Positions 22,457-23,918 of a DNA stretch of 23,918 nt are shown here, piece by piece. The stretch's first letter is position 1. Each line of letters begins with the position of its first letter. The position numbers and the translations under genes were made by a program. This stretch comes from an uncultured Clostridia bacterium (lineage in GTDB: Bacteria > Bacillota > Clostridia > Christensenellales > Aristaeellaceae): the NCBI GenBank assembly GCA_934615145.1, contig CAKTTM010000001.1, positions 1-23,918 on the forward strand. The letters are read 5' to 3'. A model generated the notes under the pieces. The model was not told where the DNA came from. It searched no databases and saw nothing but the letters and a program-made list of their open reading frames with translations.

Positions 22457-23156
22457 GAGCCGTCTGGCGCACGGACATCGGCCGGGTGCGCAGCACCAAT
22501 CAGGACGCCTTCCTGGCGCAGGGGGGCCAGTATCCGCTCTACGCGGTGGCAGACGGCATGGGCGGCCATCTGGGGGGCGACATCGCCAGCGCCATGGCCA
22601 TCGAGGGCCTGAAGGATTGTTTGCGTGATCAGCGGCCGGACGAGGCCTTGATCAGCCGCTGTGTCAGCCGGATATCCCGGCAGATCTATGACAGACAGCT
22701 CAAAGAGACCAGCCTGCAGGGCATGGGCACCACGCTGACATTGCTGTGGGAGGATGAGCAGCAGGTCTACCTGGGCCATGTGGGCGATAGCCGGGCCTAC
22801 CTGCTGCGCGAGGGCATGCTGCACCAGCTCTCCCACGATCACAGCCTGGTCAGCGAGCTGCTGCGCTCGGGCGTCATCGATGAGGCGGCGGCGGGGGACT
22901 ATCCCTACCGCAATGTGATTACAAGGGCGGTGGGCACCGAGGAAGAGATACTCTGCGACACCGCGGTGATCGACAAGCTGCCAGGCGACCGCTTTTTGCT
23001 GTGCTCAGATGGGTTGAGCGAATACATCAAGCGCGAGCAGATGCAGGAGATGCTGCACAAGGAGAGCCTGGAGCTGATCGCCGACACCCTGCTGAGCCGG
23101 GCGCTGGAGCGCGGCGGGCGGGACAACATCACGCTGATACTGCTGGAGGTGCCCAG

Positions 23157-23160
<4 letters not shown>
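22453..23160 (+). CDS. PP2C-family Ser/Thr protein phosphatase (Stp1/PrpC type)
   Basis: A 235-residue cytosolic phosphatase with the PP2C motifs in order: GRVRSTNQDAF (metal and phosphate site), VADGMGGHLGG (Asp ligands), GTTLTLLW, GHVGDSRAYLLR, LSHDHSLV, LLCSDGLSEYI and RDNITLILLE. It would remove phosphate from proteins modified by the kinase encoded next to it; the pair is fixed in Bacillota and controls growth, wall synthesis and translation. Strong ribosome binding site AAAGGAGG (22435-22442) inside the end of rlmN, with ATG at 22453 in a 4-nt overlap. Its stop overlaps the kinase GTG (GTGA). Confidence 0.96.

Positions 23161-23918
<758 letters not shown>

Overview
The window looks like chromosomal DNA of a GC-rich member of the Bacillota, probably in the class Clostridia. 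This rests on four things: a Thr-type T-box leader before thrS, the conserved Bacillota gene order gmk-rpoZ-coaBC-priA-def-fmt-rsmB-rlmN-PP2C-PknB, AGGAGG-like ribosome binding sites, and sigma-A-like promoters with 17-bp spacers. The exact lineage cannot be fixed from the sequence alone. There are no tRNA or rRNA genes, insertion sequences, prophage genes or CRISPR arrays, and no gene-free stretch over 300 bases.

Layout. (1) 1-1434 is the 3' part of a TPR/chitobiase-C-terminal-like protein, converging on an Lsa/Vga-like ABC-F ATPase (1444-3015, minus). (2) The ABC-F gene has a leader of about 170 nt holding a predicted promoter, a six-codon leader ORF, mutually exclusive hairpins and a terminator. 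It diverges from purB (3270-4700), and the two predicted promoters share their -35 region. (3) 4815-6764 is a secreted calcineurin-like metallophosphoesterase that ends in a strong terminator. (4) 6878-9440 is a two-gene unit: a small cytosolic phosphoesterase overlapping a cytosolic protein that joins a ParB-like segment to a BMP/PnrA-type ligand-binding domain. (5) On the minus strand, thrS under T-box control is followed by an exported glutaminyl cyclotransferase. (6) Divergent from thrS is a monocistronic ArsR-type regulator with a large C-terminal domain. (7) 13729 to the window end is the housekeeping cluster gmk, rpoZ, coaBC, priA, def, fmt, rsmB, rlmN, a PP2C phosphatase and a PASTA-type Ser/Thr kinase (cut at the edge). 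Five of its junctions are 4-nt stop/start overlaps.

How the genes work together. The last cluster joins nucleotide and CoA supply (gmk, coaBC), transcription (rpoZ), replication restart (priA), formyl-Met handling (fmt/def), rRNA modification (rsmB, rlmN) and the kinase/phosphatase signalling pair. The most interesting signals are the ABC-F attenuator, the phosphoesterase/BMP-fusion pair, the roughly 195-residue repetitive basic extension on RsmB, and an in-frame hexanucleotide repeat inside purB.
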